A stretch of 17,321 nt of DNA from JBHIDQ01 sp046760155 (GCA_046760155.1 JBHIDQ010000024.1:1-17321), one strand, 5' to 3'; counted from the stretch's first letter, positions 1-6,917 are shown. Numbers and translations are program-made. The notes: a model not told the origin generated them from the sequence alone.

Positions 1-3
1 AAC

Positions 4-75
4 TGGCAGCGGCTGGACTTGAACCAGCGACCAAGGGCTTATGAGTCCCCTGCTCTTCCGCTGAGCTACGCTGCC
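4..75 (-). tRNA. tRNA with CAT anticodon (tRNA-Met, or tRNA-Ile2)
   Basis: The minus strand folds into a complete 72-nt cloverleaf. The 7-bp acceptor stem is GGCAGCG/CGCTGCC, the D stem GCTC/GAGC, and the T stem GCTGG/CCAGC with loop TTCAAGT; the discriminator base is A. The anticodon loop is CTCATAA, giving anticodon CAT. The first acceptor pair is a normal G-C, so this is not the initiator tRNA. CCA is not encoded (GTT follows). The bottom pair of the anticodon stem (31-39) is an A-G mismatch. Elongator Met is the default call. The variable and T arms also resemble lysidine-modified tRNA-Ile2, which carries the same genomic anticodon, so that alternative remains open. Confidence 0.93.
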
Positions 76-84
76 AACACAGAG

Positions 85-113
85 AATATAGCACTAATGA
101 ATTAAGCTGTCAA
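85..113 (-). promoter_or_regulatory. sigma70 promoter of the tRNA
   Basis: On the minus strand there is a perfect -35 box TTGACA (108-113), a 17-nt spacer and a -10 box TATATT (85-90). Transcription would start about 2-5 nt upstream of the mature tRNA 5' end at 75. The -35 box contains the TGA stop codon (110-112) of the preceding tungstate ATPase gene, so the tRNA has its own promoter although it lies directly downstream of the tup operon. Confidence 0.8.
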
Positions 114-1189
114 TTCCTCTTGATGACATGGACACCGGTAGCTTTAAAAGCAGCGTAAACTTTCTTTCCCTTTGCCAAGTCTAACTCTTCAGCTGACTTC
201 TTTGTCACCAAAATGACTAACGGAAACCCACAATCTACTTCAACACGGGTGAGCGGACCCATTGAGACTAACCAGGTTATCTCTCCTTCGAATGAGTTTC
301 TAGCACTACTTGATATTTGGGACAAGGCCAGGGTTATGTCTTCCGGCCTAACACAAGCACAAACTTCTTCACCGCTAGCGTAATCTGAGATTGCCTCGAT
401 AAACCTACCACCACTATCTATTGTCACCACTTTATCCTCGCTCGACACAATCACGCCATCGATAACATTCTCAACACCGACAAACTCGGCTACTTCTCTA
501 TTCCGGGGAGAAGTGAAAATGTCCCTCGAATCTCCAGTTTGAAGAAGTTCACCGTTCATCAGCACACCTACTCTATCCGCGAGACGCTGTCCCTGCGATA
601 AATCATGGGTTGCCATTATGAGAGTAGTGGCATAGTGCTGAATAATATTAGTGATTAATTCCTCAATTCTTGATGCCGAAATTGGGTCGAGATTGGCAGT
701 GGGTTCGTCTAGCAGCAACACCTCTGGTTCAATGGCTATGGCTCTAGCGATGGCCACTCTTTGCACTTCTCCGCCAGATAATGTTCGGGCATTTCGGTTT
801 TTATCCGTAGATAGGCCAACCATCTCCAAAACCCGGCTCACTTTTTCCCGAAGCGTACTCCCCCTCACTCCCCTCCATTTCAAGCCATAGGCAATGTTAT
901 CATAGACGCTCAGGTTAAATACCATCGGTTTCTGAAGTACAAATGCCATCCGCCGGCGCATCCCTAGTCTAACCTTGGCTGATTCGGCAGTATCTGCTCC
1001 GTCAATATATATTTTCCCTGACGTGGGCAGATCAATGAGGTCTATCAAGCGTAAAAGTGTCGTTTTACCCGCGCCGGTGGGACCAATGAGAGCAAAGACT
1101 TCACCCCGATCAATCCGCAGATTGATGTTTTTCAGGATATCTCGCTCGCCATATCTCTGGCACAAATTTATGGTTTCGATGAATGACAT
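110..1189 (-). CDS. tupC: Tungstate ABC transporter, ATP-binding protein
   Basis: This 359-aa cytoplasmic ATPase powers uptake by the adjacent permease and lipoprotein. Residues 1-230 form the nucleotide-binding domain: Walker A GPTGAGKTT at 36-44, Q-loop Gln86, signature LSGGE at 137-141, Walker B LLLDEPTANLD with Asp161-Glu162, and switch His195. About 120 residues follow and look like a TOBE/MOP-type regulatory domain, as in molybdate, tungstate and sulfate ATPases. The start ATG lies 2 nt after the permease stop, with GAGG in the end of the permease gene as its ribosome site, so the two are translationally linked. The tungstate assignment rests on the TupA-type binding protein in the same operon. 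From this subunit alone molybdate could not be excluded. Confidence 0.9.
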   Translation of the reverse strand: MSFIETINLCQRYGERDILKNINLRIDRGEVFALIGPTGAGKTTLLRLIDLIDLPTSGKIYIDGADTAESAKVRLGMRRRMAFVLQKPMVFNLSVYDNIAYGLKWRGVRGSTLREKVSRVLEMVGLSTDKNRNARTLSGGEVQRVAIARAIAIEPEVLLLDEPTANLDPISASRIEELITNIIQHYATTLIMATHDLSQGQRLADRVGVLMNGELLQTGDSRDIFTSPRNREVAEFVGVENVIDGVIVSSEDKVVTIDSGGRFIEAISDYASGEEVCACVRPEDITLALSQISSSARNSFEGEITWLVSMGPLTRVEVDCGFPLVILVTKKSAEELDLAKGKKVYAAFKATGVHVIKRN

Positions 1190-1191
1190 TT

Positions 1192-1878
1192 TTACCTCTG
1201 CTGGATTCGGTTCAAGATGATATTGATGACCAGAGCAATCGATATCAGAATTATACCCAGGGCGATTGATAGCTCTAAATCACCTTTGGATGTCTCCAGT
1301 GATATTGCCGTGGTGATGACCCTGGTAAACCCTCTGATGTTGCCACCGACCATAAGGGCTATCCCCACCTCGGAGATGGCCCGGCCAAACCCCATGATAA
1401 TTGCCGCCATAACGGCAAATCTGGCTTCCCTCAGGACAACAAGCGCCGTCTGTAAGCCACTGGCGCCGAGTGACCGGGCGGTATCTAAGATTGCCTTATC
1501 CACGCCACTGAGTGCAGAAATGTTCAGGCCAAGCAGTATCGGGGTGATCAGTATCATTTGCCCCACCACCATAACTACGGGGGTGAAAAGCAGATTAAGC
1601 CCACCCAATGGCCCTGCCTGGGAAAAGAGAACAAAAACAAAGAGGCCAACAGCGACAGTGGGAATACTGAAGAATGTCTGAATCAGATTGATTAAGGTCC
1701 TTTTTCCCCGGAAACGGTGAAAGTGGATGAGATTTGCCAGTGGTACACAGATTAGAGAAGCGAGGAGAGCCGAGGTCAACGAAATCTGCAACGACCTCCC
1801 GGCGATCTCCATCACTTCTGGGTCAAGAGATATTATGAGTCCTATGGCCTTGAACAGGCCATGCCATATTTCGGTCAA
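1192..1878 (-). CDS. tupB: Tungstate ABC transporter, permease
   Basis: This 228-aa integral membrane subunit has several hydrophobic helices. The binding-protein-dependent transport (EAA-type) motif sits around residues 130-165 (DTARSLGAS...ALVVLREAR...GFGRAISEVG); it docks onto the ATPase. The protein starts with TTG (1876-1878), not ATG: GAGGAG (1888-1893) sits 9 nt upstream, and no better start is nearby. Length and motif fit TupB/WtpB-like permeases. It lies 45 nt after tupA and 2 nt before tupC, as expected for a three-gene operon. The substrate is assigned from TupA. Confidence 0.88.
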   Translation of the reverse strand: MTEIWHGLFKAIGLIISLDPEVMEIAGRSLQISLTSALLASLICVPLANLIHFHRFRGKRTLINLIQTFFSIPTVAVGLFVFVLFSQAGPLGGLNLLFTPVVMVVGQMILITPILLGLNISALSGVDKAILDTARSLGASGLQTALVVLREARFAVMAAIIMGFGRAISEVGIALMVGGNIRGFTRVITTAISLETSKGDLELSIALGIILISIALVINIILNRIQQR

Positions 1879-1923
1879 TTATTGCGACTCCTCTTTATGA
1901 TATTATGTCAAATGGACGTAATG

Positions 1924-2826
1924 CTATTTGGGTTCTACGCCAGCACAAGGAATAAACAGCTGCATGCCATACTCCTCAACACCATAACTACCGATAAGCT
2001 CCTGTATCTCGGGTGAAGTTAGGAAGTTGATCAGGTTATTGGCCATGTCAATCCTAACTCCCTTCACCTTTTCCGGATTAGCTGCAATCGCCGAGTAAAC
2101 ATTGAGTAACATGTCTCCCTTATCAACTATCGGCACTAACTCTAGTTTGCCTTTGTAGGCCAGATAGGTGCCCATATCGGTCAGCGTATAAGCCTGTTTC
2201 TCACTAGCCATCATCAGCGTCGGTCCCATGCCACTCCCCGCCTCTATATACCAGGTGCCAGCTTCCTGCACCGCTTCATATTCATAACCAGCCTTTTTCC
2301 AGATGCTCTTTTCCTTGGAATGTGTTCCAGAATCGTCTCCCCGGGAAACAAAACTGCCGCTGCCAGTCTCCATTAACTTTTGGAAGGCTTCCTCAGGGCT
2401 AAGACCTTTGATACCTGCCGGGTCAGCCTCTGGCCCCACGATAAGGAAATAGTTATAGGCAAAGGGCACTCGCTTGACACCGTAGCCTTCGGCGATGAAT
2501 TCCTCCTCACGGGCTTTGGAGTGAACGGTGATAACATCGACGTCCCCTCTTCGACCATATTCCAAGGCCTTGCCGGTACCAGCATACATGACATCTAACT
2601 CTACGTTATACCGCTCCTCAAACATGGGCTCCAGGTATCCCCAGAGTCCGGTGTCATACAAACTAGTGGTTGTTGCCACCCTTAGCCTTTGCTGAGGTGG
2701 CAATGGTGATGCTTCTGTGGAAGAAGTACAACCCACTATACCCACACCCAAGCTAGAGATTATTAACAGTGCGATTAAAATATTGACTATTTTACCTTGC
2801 TTTTTAGCGCTAAAATTCAAAAACAT
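1924..2826 (-). CDS. tupA: Tungstate-binding lipoprotein
   Basis: This 300-aa substrate-binding protein delivers tungstate (possibly also molybdate) to TupBC at the outer face of the membrane. The start is ATG at 2824-2826, preceded by GAAGGAAG. An in-frame start at 2911-2913 would add 29 residues of non-signal sequence and is rejected. From the chosen start there is a basic N-terminus, a hydrophobic stretch (13-31) and a lipobox ending at Cys33 (GIVGC), so it is a type II signal lipoprotein. The mature part carries hallmarks of the TupA/PBP-like family: TTSLYDTGLW near the start, GTGKALEYGRRGDVDV, and DDSGTHSKEKSIWKKAG. It is the first gene of the operon behind the riboswitch-like leader. 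Confidence 0.9.
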   Translation of the reverse strand: MFLNFSAKKQGKIVNILIALLIISSLGVGIVGCTSSTEASPLPPQQRLRVATTTSLYDTGLWGYLEPMFEERYNVELDVMYAGTGKALEYGRRGDVDVITVHSKAREEEFIAEGYGVKRVPFAYNYFLIVGPEADPAGIKGLSPEEAFQKLMETGSGSFVSRGDDSGTHSKEKSIWKKAGYEYEAVQEAGTWYIEAGSGMGPTLMMASEKQAYTLTDMGTYLAYKGKLELVPIVDKGDMLLNVYSAIAANPEKVKGVRIDMANNLINFLTSPEIQELIGSYGVEEYGMQLFIPCAGVEPK

Positions 2827-2977
2827 AATTCTTCCTTCACGGCTTTCAGCAGACCAAAAGCAAAGGATTTTTGAACCAGCGGAGGGCGAATGATATGACA
2901 AGGAGTAGAACATGAGAGATAGAACGGAGGCTCAGGATGGACAAGGAAACTCACACGTGTATTCAGAAACAAAATAA
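2827..2977 (-). other. Distal leader of the tup mRNA
   Basis: About 150 nt separate the riboswitch-like fold from tupA. On the minus strand it opens with a U-rich run (2967-2977, TTATTTTGTTT) directly after the last aptamer helix, which could serve as the tract of an intrinsic terminator. A short palindrome ACACGTGT (2954-2961) follows. The tupA ribosome site GAAGGAAG lies at its end. I see no convincing small gene here. Confidence 0.5.
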
Positions 2978-3075
2978 CCTCTCCTTTCCAAACACGGGAG
3001 GCACCGCCGTTTCCAACGATACCCTATCGGCCAGTCTCCATGGACATGCTTTAGGAGAACAGGCTCGGAGCAAGC
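2978..3075 (-). promoter_or_regulatory. Moco/Tuco-type riboswitch (molybdenum/tungsten cofactor RNA)
   Basis: The leader of the tungstate operon has the order of conserved blocks I associate with the MOCO RNA motif (Rfam RF01055): CTCCGAGCC, a central two-hairpin region, GGTGCCTCCC and TTTGGAAAGGAG. The helices visible on the minus strand are as follows. P1 pairs CTCC (3067-3070) with GGAG (2981-2984). P2 pairs GCCTGTTCTCC (3054-3064) with GGAGACTGGC (3030-3039), with one mismatch and one bulge. A small hairpin has CGATA (3025-3029) with TATCG (3017-3021). A further short helix pairs ACGG (3007-3010) with CCGT (2994-2997). A sigma70 promoter sits just upstream and tupABC follows. The presence of the small hairpin argues for the Moco form rather than the reduced Tuco form. 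The assignment comes from remembered consensus and hand folding. Confidence 0.75.
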
Positions 3076-3097
3076 GTATTTATTCTTTTGCCGGCTG

Positions 3098-3127
3098 ATT
3101 ATAGCACGTTGACCACGTGAATGGCAA
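3098..3127 (-). promoter_or_regulatory. sigma70 promoter of the tup operon
   Basis: On the minus strand, TTGCCA (3122-3127), an 18-nt spacer and a perfect TATAAT (3098-3103). The predicted start near 3091 lies about 15-20 nt before the first riboswitch helix, so the whole aptamer would be transcribed. The promoter lies just after the stop codon of the ketopantoate-reductase-like gene (3145). Confidence 0.75.
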
Positions 3128-3144
3128 CTCTTAACTAGATGGTC

Positions 3145-4221
3145 TTAAATCACCAGGTAAGACTCCAGCCGTTTCAAGTTGGAAGGGTCGGGCTTGACCT
3201 TTCCCTCCTCTAACTCATTCATGAGGTTCAGGATGGCCTGGTTCATTGGCGTGGGCACCCCCACCTCTCCGCCCTTTTTAACCGCTTCTCCATTGAGGTA
3301 ATCCACCTCTGTCCGCCTCCCCTTGAGCACATCCTGCAAGAGTGATGGTCGGTCTGGTGCACCTAACTTCTGCGTTTTCTCCGAGGTAAGGTATCTCTTC
3401 TTAAAGACTGCGGCTATCGTGTCTTTTAATGCCCTGATGTCGGCACTGGTGGTTGCTTCAACGAAATCCTGGGAGGGGATACCAAATACCGGTTCTACTA
3501 CGATGCCTAAAGCTTGGGCAACCTTGGCGACTTCGCTGCCAGTTACCGCTCGGATTAAGTTAGCGGTATCCTTCTGTTTCTCGTTCAAGGAAGAAAAGGC
3601 TGGGCCAAGGATGCCAGATAGGGCATTATTCATGCAGTTAATAATTAACTTAGACCAGCGCGCACCCCATATATTGGTGGTCGCCTCACTAGGACCCAAA
3701 ACCTTCAAGGCATCAACTAACTTTCGAACCCGAGGGGTTATCAATCCCGAGAGCTCGCCGACGGTAAAGCAGTGGGTGGTCAAAGGGTCAGTACGAATGA
3801 CGTGGCCTGGCTCATATACTCCCACGCTAATGGAGGGCACGCAGCCTACGGTGCGATTGAATCCCACAATGCTGGCCACCGCTTCGTCATTCAAGCCATT
3901 TTGCGCTGGCAAGATAAAACCCGTGGGTTTCAGAAATGGCTCGATGAAATAGGTGAACCAGCGCGTGTCATATGACTTGACCGATAGGTATACTATATCG
4001 AACTGTTCCCGCAGGTTGCTGACCTCGCTCAGGTGAAGCGCTTTGACCGGCACAGTGAACTCACCATTCAGGTCGGTTAGTCTCAAGCCATCGCTCTTCA
4101 TCTTCTCCACGTGCGCTGCCCACTGGTCGATTAGAATCACATCGTGGCCCTCTCTTATCAGATAAGCACCTATCGACGCGCCGATAGCCCCCGCTCCCAG
4201 CACTGCTATTCGTTCAGCCAT
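3145..4221 (-). CDS. Ketopantoate reductase family protein (2-dehydropantoate 2-reductase-like)
   Basis: This is a 358-aa NADPH-dependent reductase of the PanE/ApbA family. PanE reduces 2-dehydropantoate to pantoate on the route to pantothenate and CoA. The dinucleotide motif LGAGAIGASIG is at 8-18. The family's catalytic segment WSKLIINCMNNALSG is around 189-203, with Lys191, Asn195 and Asn199. The C-terminal segment RRTEVDYLNGEAV and GVPTP follow the PanE pattern. The start is ATG at 4219-4221, with GAAGG 7 nt upstream; the TTG at 4234 overlaps that site and is unlikely. At 358 aa it is longer than the usual ~300 aa, and the family includes enzymes acting on other 2-keto acids, so panE is not assigned. 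CoA genes elsewhere in the window make the pantothenate role plausible. It is transcribed from its own divergent promoter. Confidence 0.8.
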   Translation of the reverse strand: MAERIAVLGAGAIGASIGAYLIREGHDVILIDQWAAHVEKMKSDGLRLTDLNGEFTVPVKALHLSEVSNLREQFDIVYLSVKSYDTRWFTYFIEPFLKPTGFILPAQNGLNDEAVASIVGFNRTVGCVPSISVGVYEPGHVIRTDPLTTHCFTVGELSGLITPRVRKLVDALKVLGPSEATTNIWGARWSKLIINCMNNALSGILGPAFSSLNEKQKDTANLIRAVTGSEVAKVAQALGIVVEPVFGIPSQDFVEATTSADIRALKDTIAAVFKKRYLTSEKTQKLGAPDRPSLLQDVLKGRRTEVDYLNGEAVKKGGEVGVPTPMNQAILNLMNELEEGKVKPDPSNLKRLESYLVI

Positions 4222-4279
4222 ATCGTTACCTTCCAAAATCCAGATAGCCTAATAATCGCCTTGTATCTTGAATAGTAAG

Positions 4280-4308
4280 ATGGTATTCCTTTGTCTACTG
4301 TTTGTCAA
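4280..4308 (-). promoter_or_regulatory. Promoter of the ketopantoate-reductase-like gene
   Basis: On the minus strand, a perfect -35 TTGACA (4303-4308), a 17-nt spacer and -10 TACCAT (4280-4285). Transcription would begin near 4273, giving a leader of about 50 nt. Its -35 box is only 11 bp from the -35 box of the plus-strand promoter at 4320-4325, so the two promoters are back to back. Confidence 0.6.
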
Positions 4309-4319
4309 CATTCTCTATC

Positions 4320-4348
4320 TTGACGATAAGGTAAGCTTTTGTTAAAAT
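4320..4348 (+). promoter_or_regulatory. Promoter of the enoyl-CoA hydratase operon
   Basis: TTGACG (4320-4325), a 17-nt spacer and TAAAAT (4343-4348). The expected transcription start, about 4354-4356, coincides with the base of a perfect 6-bp hairpin (AGCAAC 4354-4359, loop TTTCAG, GTTGCT 4366-4371) that would form the extreme 5' end of the mRNA. Confidence 0.7.
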
Positions 4349-4406
4349 CCGAGAGCAACTTTCAGGTTGCTTAACCAGCAAAGAATTCAGGATGAGGAGA
4401 TTTATC

Positions 4407-5180
4407 GTGGCTATTGACTATCAGAAGGAAGGTAAAATCGCTGTCTTTACCATTAATCGCCCGGAAGCACTAAATTCGATGAACGTGCCGGCTGCTCGAG
4501 AACTGCATGAGGTAATGGTAGACTTTCGGGATGACCCTGATTTATGGGTTGGTATCATTACTGGCGCTGGCGATAGGGCTTTTTGTGCCGGTGCTGACAT
4601 CAAAGATATGTTACCCTTTCTGAAAGAGCACCTCCAAAACCGTCCGTGGGCAATGCCAGATACGCCAATGCGTGGACTGGAGCTATGGAAGCCACTCATT
4701 GCCGCCATCAATGGTATAGCACTGGGTGGTGGTCTGGAAATAGCTCTGGCTTGTGATCTAAGAATCGCCTCAGAGAAAGCTCGCTTCGGTTGTCCCGAGG
4801 TAACTTTGGGGCTAATACCGGGTTGGGGAGGTACTCAGCGCCTGCCCAGAATGGTTCCTCGGTGCAAGGCAGCCGAGCTACTCCTTATGGGGAAGATAAT
4901 TGACGCTGAGGAAGCTTACCGCATCGGCCTGGTCAATATAGTGGTTCCTCCGGAGGCAGTGATGTCTACCGCCAAGGAATGGGCTGAGGTTATTTGCCAG
5001 GCAGGGCCGCTGGCAGTAAGAGCCGCTAAAGAGGCGATGATTAGAGGTAGTAGCCTTACTCTGGAAGATGGTTTGAGGCTAGAGAATGCTCTGGAAGCCT
5101 ACGTGATGAGCACCGAGGACTTTACCGAAGGAACCACAGCTTTCGTCGAAAAGAGAAAGCCCGATTTCAAAGGGAAATAA
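4407..5180 (+). CDS. Enoyl-CoA hydratase (crotonase family)
   Basis: This cytoplasmic crotonase-fold enzyme is 257 aa. It is predicted to hydrate trans-2-enoyl-CoA to 3-hydroxyacyl-CoA. The oxyanion-hole segments are FCAGADI (59-65) and NGIALGGGLE (102-111). Both catalytic glutamates of true hydratases are present: Glu111 (GGGLE) and Glu131 (FGCPEVTLG). GTG at 4407 is preferred as start because GAGGAG (4394-4399) ends 7 nt before it. An in-frame ATG at 4392 would add 5 residues but has no spaced ribosome site. The hydroxyacyl-CoA dehydrogenase follows 20 nt downstream, so the two would catalyse successive steps of fatty-acid beta-oxidation or the butyrate/crotonyl-CoA route. The direction and chain length cannot be read from sequence. 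Confidence 0.88.
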   Translation: MAIDYQKEGKIAVFTINRPEALNSMNVPAARELHEVMVDFRDDPDLWVGIITGAGDRAFCAGADIKDMLPFLKEHLQNRPWAMPDTPMRGLELWKPLIAAINGIALGGGLEIALACDLRIASEKARFGCPEVTLGLIPGWGGTQRLPRMVPRCKAAELLLMGKIIDAEEAYRIGLVNIVVPPEAVMSTAKEWAEVICQAGPLAVRAAKEAMIRGSSLTLEDGLRLENALEAYVMSTEDFTEGTTAFVEKRKPDFKGK

Positions 5181-5200
5181 CGACAAAGCGAAGGAGTGCT

Positions 5201-6052
5201 ATGGAAATTAAGCAAGTTGGTGTTGTTGGCTGTGGACAAATGGGCAGCGGCATTACTCAGGTGTGTGCTCAAGTCGGCTACCAAGTGATCGTCTCAGAAA
5301 TAAATGAGAAACTTCTAAATAATGGGTTAGCTTCGATTGATTCTTCTCTGACGAAAAGTGTGGAAAAAGAACGAATTTCCAAGCAGGATAAAGATTCCGC
5401 CTTAGCCCACATCAAGGGCACCACTAATATGAAGGACTTCAGCGATTGCGACTTGGTAATAGAAGCGGCTATCGAGAACTTAGATTTAAAAAAGAAGATA
5501 TTTATCGAGCTGGATAAAATCTGCCCCAAACCAGCTATCCTGGCGACGAATACCTCTTGCCTGTCAATTATTGAGATGGCTATGACCACCACCAAGCCAG
5601 ACAAGGTGTTGGGATTGCACTTCTTCAACCCGGCACCGGTGATGAAACTACTGGAAGTCGTTAAGACCGTCGCCACCAGTGAGGAGACCCTTGAAGTTGG
5701 CAAGAGCTTTGGACAGTCCTTGGGCAAGACAGTCATCATTGCCCAAGATGCCCCCGGTTTTATTGTCAACCGACTGATGGTACCTCAGTTACTTAATGCT
5801 ATCCGAATGATGGAAGCTGGCGTGGCCACCAGGGAAGATATTGATACCGGTCTCACTTTAGGATTAAATCACCCACTGGGGCCGTTAAGCCTAGCTGACC
5901 TTGTCGGGCTGGATACCCTCTATTTTATCGCCAACAGTATCTATGACGAATTTAAGGATCCCCAGTTTGCTCCCCCTACCTTGCTGAAAAAAATGGTTAC
6001 CGCGGGCTGGCTCGGACGTAAGACGGGCAAGGGATTCTACGAGTATAAATAA
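5201..6052 (+). CDS. 3-hydroxyacyl-CoA (3-hydroxybutyryl-CoA) dehydrogenase
   Basis: This 283-aa protein has the length of the single-domain Hbd/PaaH family, which interconverts 3-hydroxyacyl-CoA and 3-oxoacyl-CoA. The Rossmann motif GCGQMGSG is at 10-17. An acidic residue at the end of the second strand (Glu33) suggests NAD rather than NADP. The catalytic residues are Ser119 (NTSCLSI), His140 (GLHFFNP) and Asn190 (PGFIVNR). The C-terminal GRKTGKGFYEYK is typical. AAGGAG lies 6 nt before the ATG. It sits between the enoyl-CoA hydratase and an SDR in one operon. No thiolase or acyl-CoA dehydrogenase is in the window. Confidence 0.92.
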   Translation: MEIKQVGVVGCGQMGSGITQVCAQVGYQVIVSEINEKLLNNGLASIDSSLTKSVEKERISKQDKDSALAHIKGTTNMKDFSDCDLVIEAAIENLDLKKKIFIELDKICPKPAILATNTSCLSIIEMAMTTTKPDKVLGLHFFNPAPVMKLLEVVKTVATSEETLEVGKSFGQSLGKTVIIAQDAPGFIVNRLMVPQLLNAIRMMEAGVATREDIDTGLTLGLNHPLGPLSLADLVGLDTLYFIANSIYDEFKDPQFAPPTLLKKMVTAGWLGRKTGKGFYEYK

Positions 6053-6092
6053 AGCCATTAATTAATAAAATACAGCAAAGGAGAAAGTAATC

Positions 6093-6851
6093 ATGAGTAT
6101 TGAAGGTAAAGTAGCTCTGGTCACTGGTGGCTCTGGTGGACTAGGCCGAGTGCATTGCCTGACTCTCGCCAAAGCTGGATGCAATGTTGCCGTTACCGGA
6201 CACAGCCACTTGGAGAAAGCCGAAGCCGTGGCCAAAGAGATTGAGGACTTGGGTAGAAAAGCCATCGCCGTCAAGATGGATTTAGCTGACCTGGATGAGG
6301 TTCAGCAGGGAGTGAAGAAAGTGGAAGAGGCACTGGGGCCGGTTGACATCTTGGTCAATAATGCCGCTTTTGGCATCGTACGAGCGGTCACCATCGTGAA
6401 TATGGACAAGAAAGACTGGGACCGGGACTTGAGCGTCAACCTGACTGGAGCCTTCAACACCATCAAATGTTGCATGCCGGGTATGACGGAACGAGGTTGG
6501 GGCCGTATCATTAATATCTCCTCCATTGCCGGCACCATGGGTGGCATGGGGCAATGCAGCTACGCCGCTACCAAGGCTGGCCTGATCGGTCTGACCAAGA
6601 CGGTGGCTCTGGAGGGAGCCCGCAAGGGGGTAACCTGCAACGCCATCGTGCTCGGCGTCTTCGATGGCGGCAGCTTCTACGAAGTAGCCCCGGAGTTTCG
6701 TGAGCGTATCATCAAGCGTATGGCGATGCGTCGGGCAGGCGACCCGCAGGAGTTGAGCAATGTACTCGTCTTCCTTGCCTCCGAGGAGTCAAGCTATATT
6801 ACCGGTGAAGCAATCGAAGTCAGCGGTGGTGCCGGTCTGTTCACCTTTTAG
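6093..6851 (+). CDS. SDR family oxidoreductase (FabG-like)
   Basis: This 252-aa classical short-chain dehydrogenase/reductase shows cofactor motif TGGSGGLG (11-18), NNAA (89-92), structural/catalytic Asn116, and the triad Ser144, Tyr157 and Lys161 (YAATK). GGAG precedes the ATG. It resembles 3-oxoacyl-ACP/CoA reductases, and the operon position suggests a 3-hydroxyacyl or related alcohol/ketone substrate. The usual Pro-Gly after the sixth strand (as in NAIAPG) is replaced here by NAIVLG, followed by a glycine-rich GVFDGG. This changes the loop above the nicotinamide. The exact substrate is unknown; sugar or steroid alcohol dehydrogenases of this family are alternatives. Confidence 0.85.
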   Translation: MSIEGKVALVTGGSGGLGRVHCLTLAKAGCNVAVTGHSHLEKAEAVAKEIEDLGRKAIAVKMDLADLDEVQQGVKKVEEALGPVDILVNNAAFGIVRAVTIVNMDKKDWDRDLSVNLTGAFNTIKCCMPGMTERGWGRIINISSIAGTMGGMGQCSYAATKAGLIGLTKTVALEGARKGVTCNAIVLGVFDGGSFYEVAPEFRERIIKRMAMRRAGDPQELSNVLVFLASEESSYITGEAIEVSGGAGLFTF

Positions 6852-6891
6852 CCAATTGTGGTAAAATATAGTCAGCCTTTTCCTTAAAGGC
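6840..6891 (+). promoter_or_regulatory. Possible corA-operon promoter and leader hairpin
   Basis: TTCACC (6840-6845), a 16-nt spacer and TAAAAT (6862-6867) with an upstream TGTGG; this is a modest sigma70 match overlapping the end of the SDR gene. It is followed by a perfect hairpin GCCTTT/AAAGGC (6875-6891, loop TCCTT). No T-run follows, so the hairpin is not a normal terminator. It may be a leader structure or an attenuating element between the CoA-ester and corA blocks. Confidence 0.4.
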
Positions 6892-6917
6892 GAATAATTC
6901 AGTGATAAGGATTTACT

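Noticed and set aside
1217..1681. 154-aa open frame on the plus strand
   Set aside because: Antisense shadow of tupB, without a recognisable domain.
2827..2913. 29-residue N-terminal extension of TupA
   Set aside because: It would place the lipoprotein signal peptide internally; the ATG at 2824-2826 has GAAGGAAG and gives a normal type II signal.
3323..3952. 209-aa open frame on the plus strand
   Set aside because: It is wholly antisense to the ketopantoate-reductase-like gene, has no recognisable domain and no ribosome site; the minus-strand protein carries clear family motifs.
5278..5769. 163-aa open frame on the minus strand
   Set aside because: Antisense to the hydroxyacyl-CoA dehydrogenase, whose catalytic residues are all present on the plus strand.
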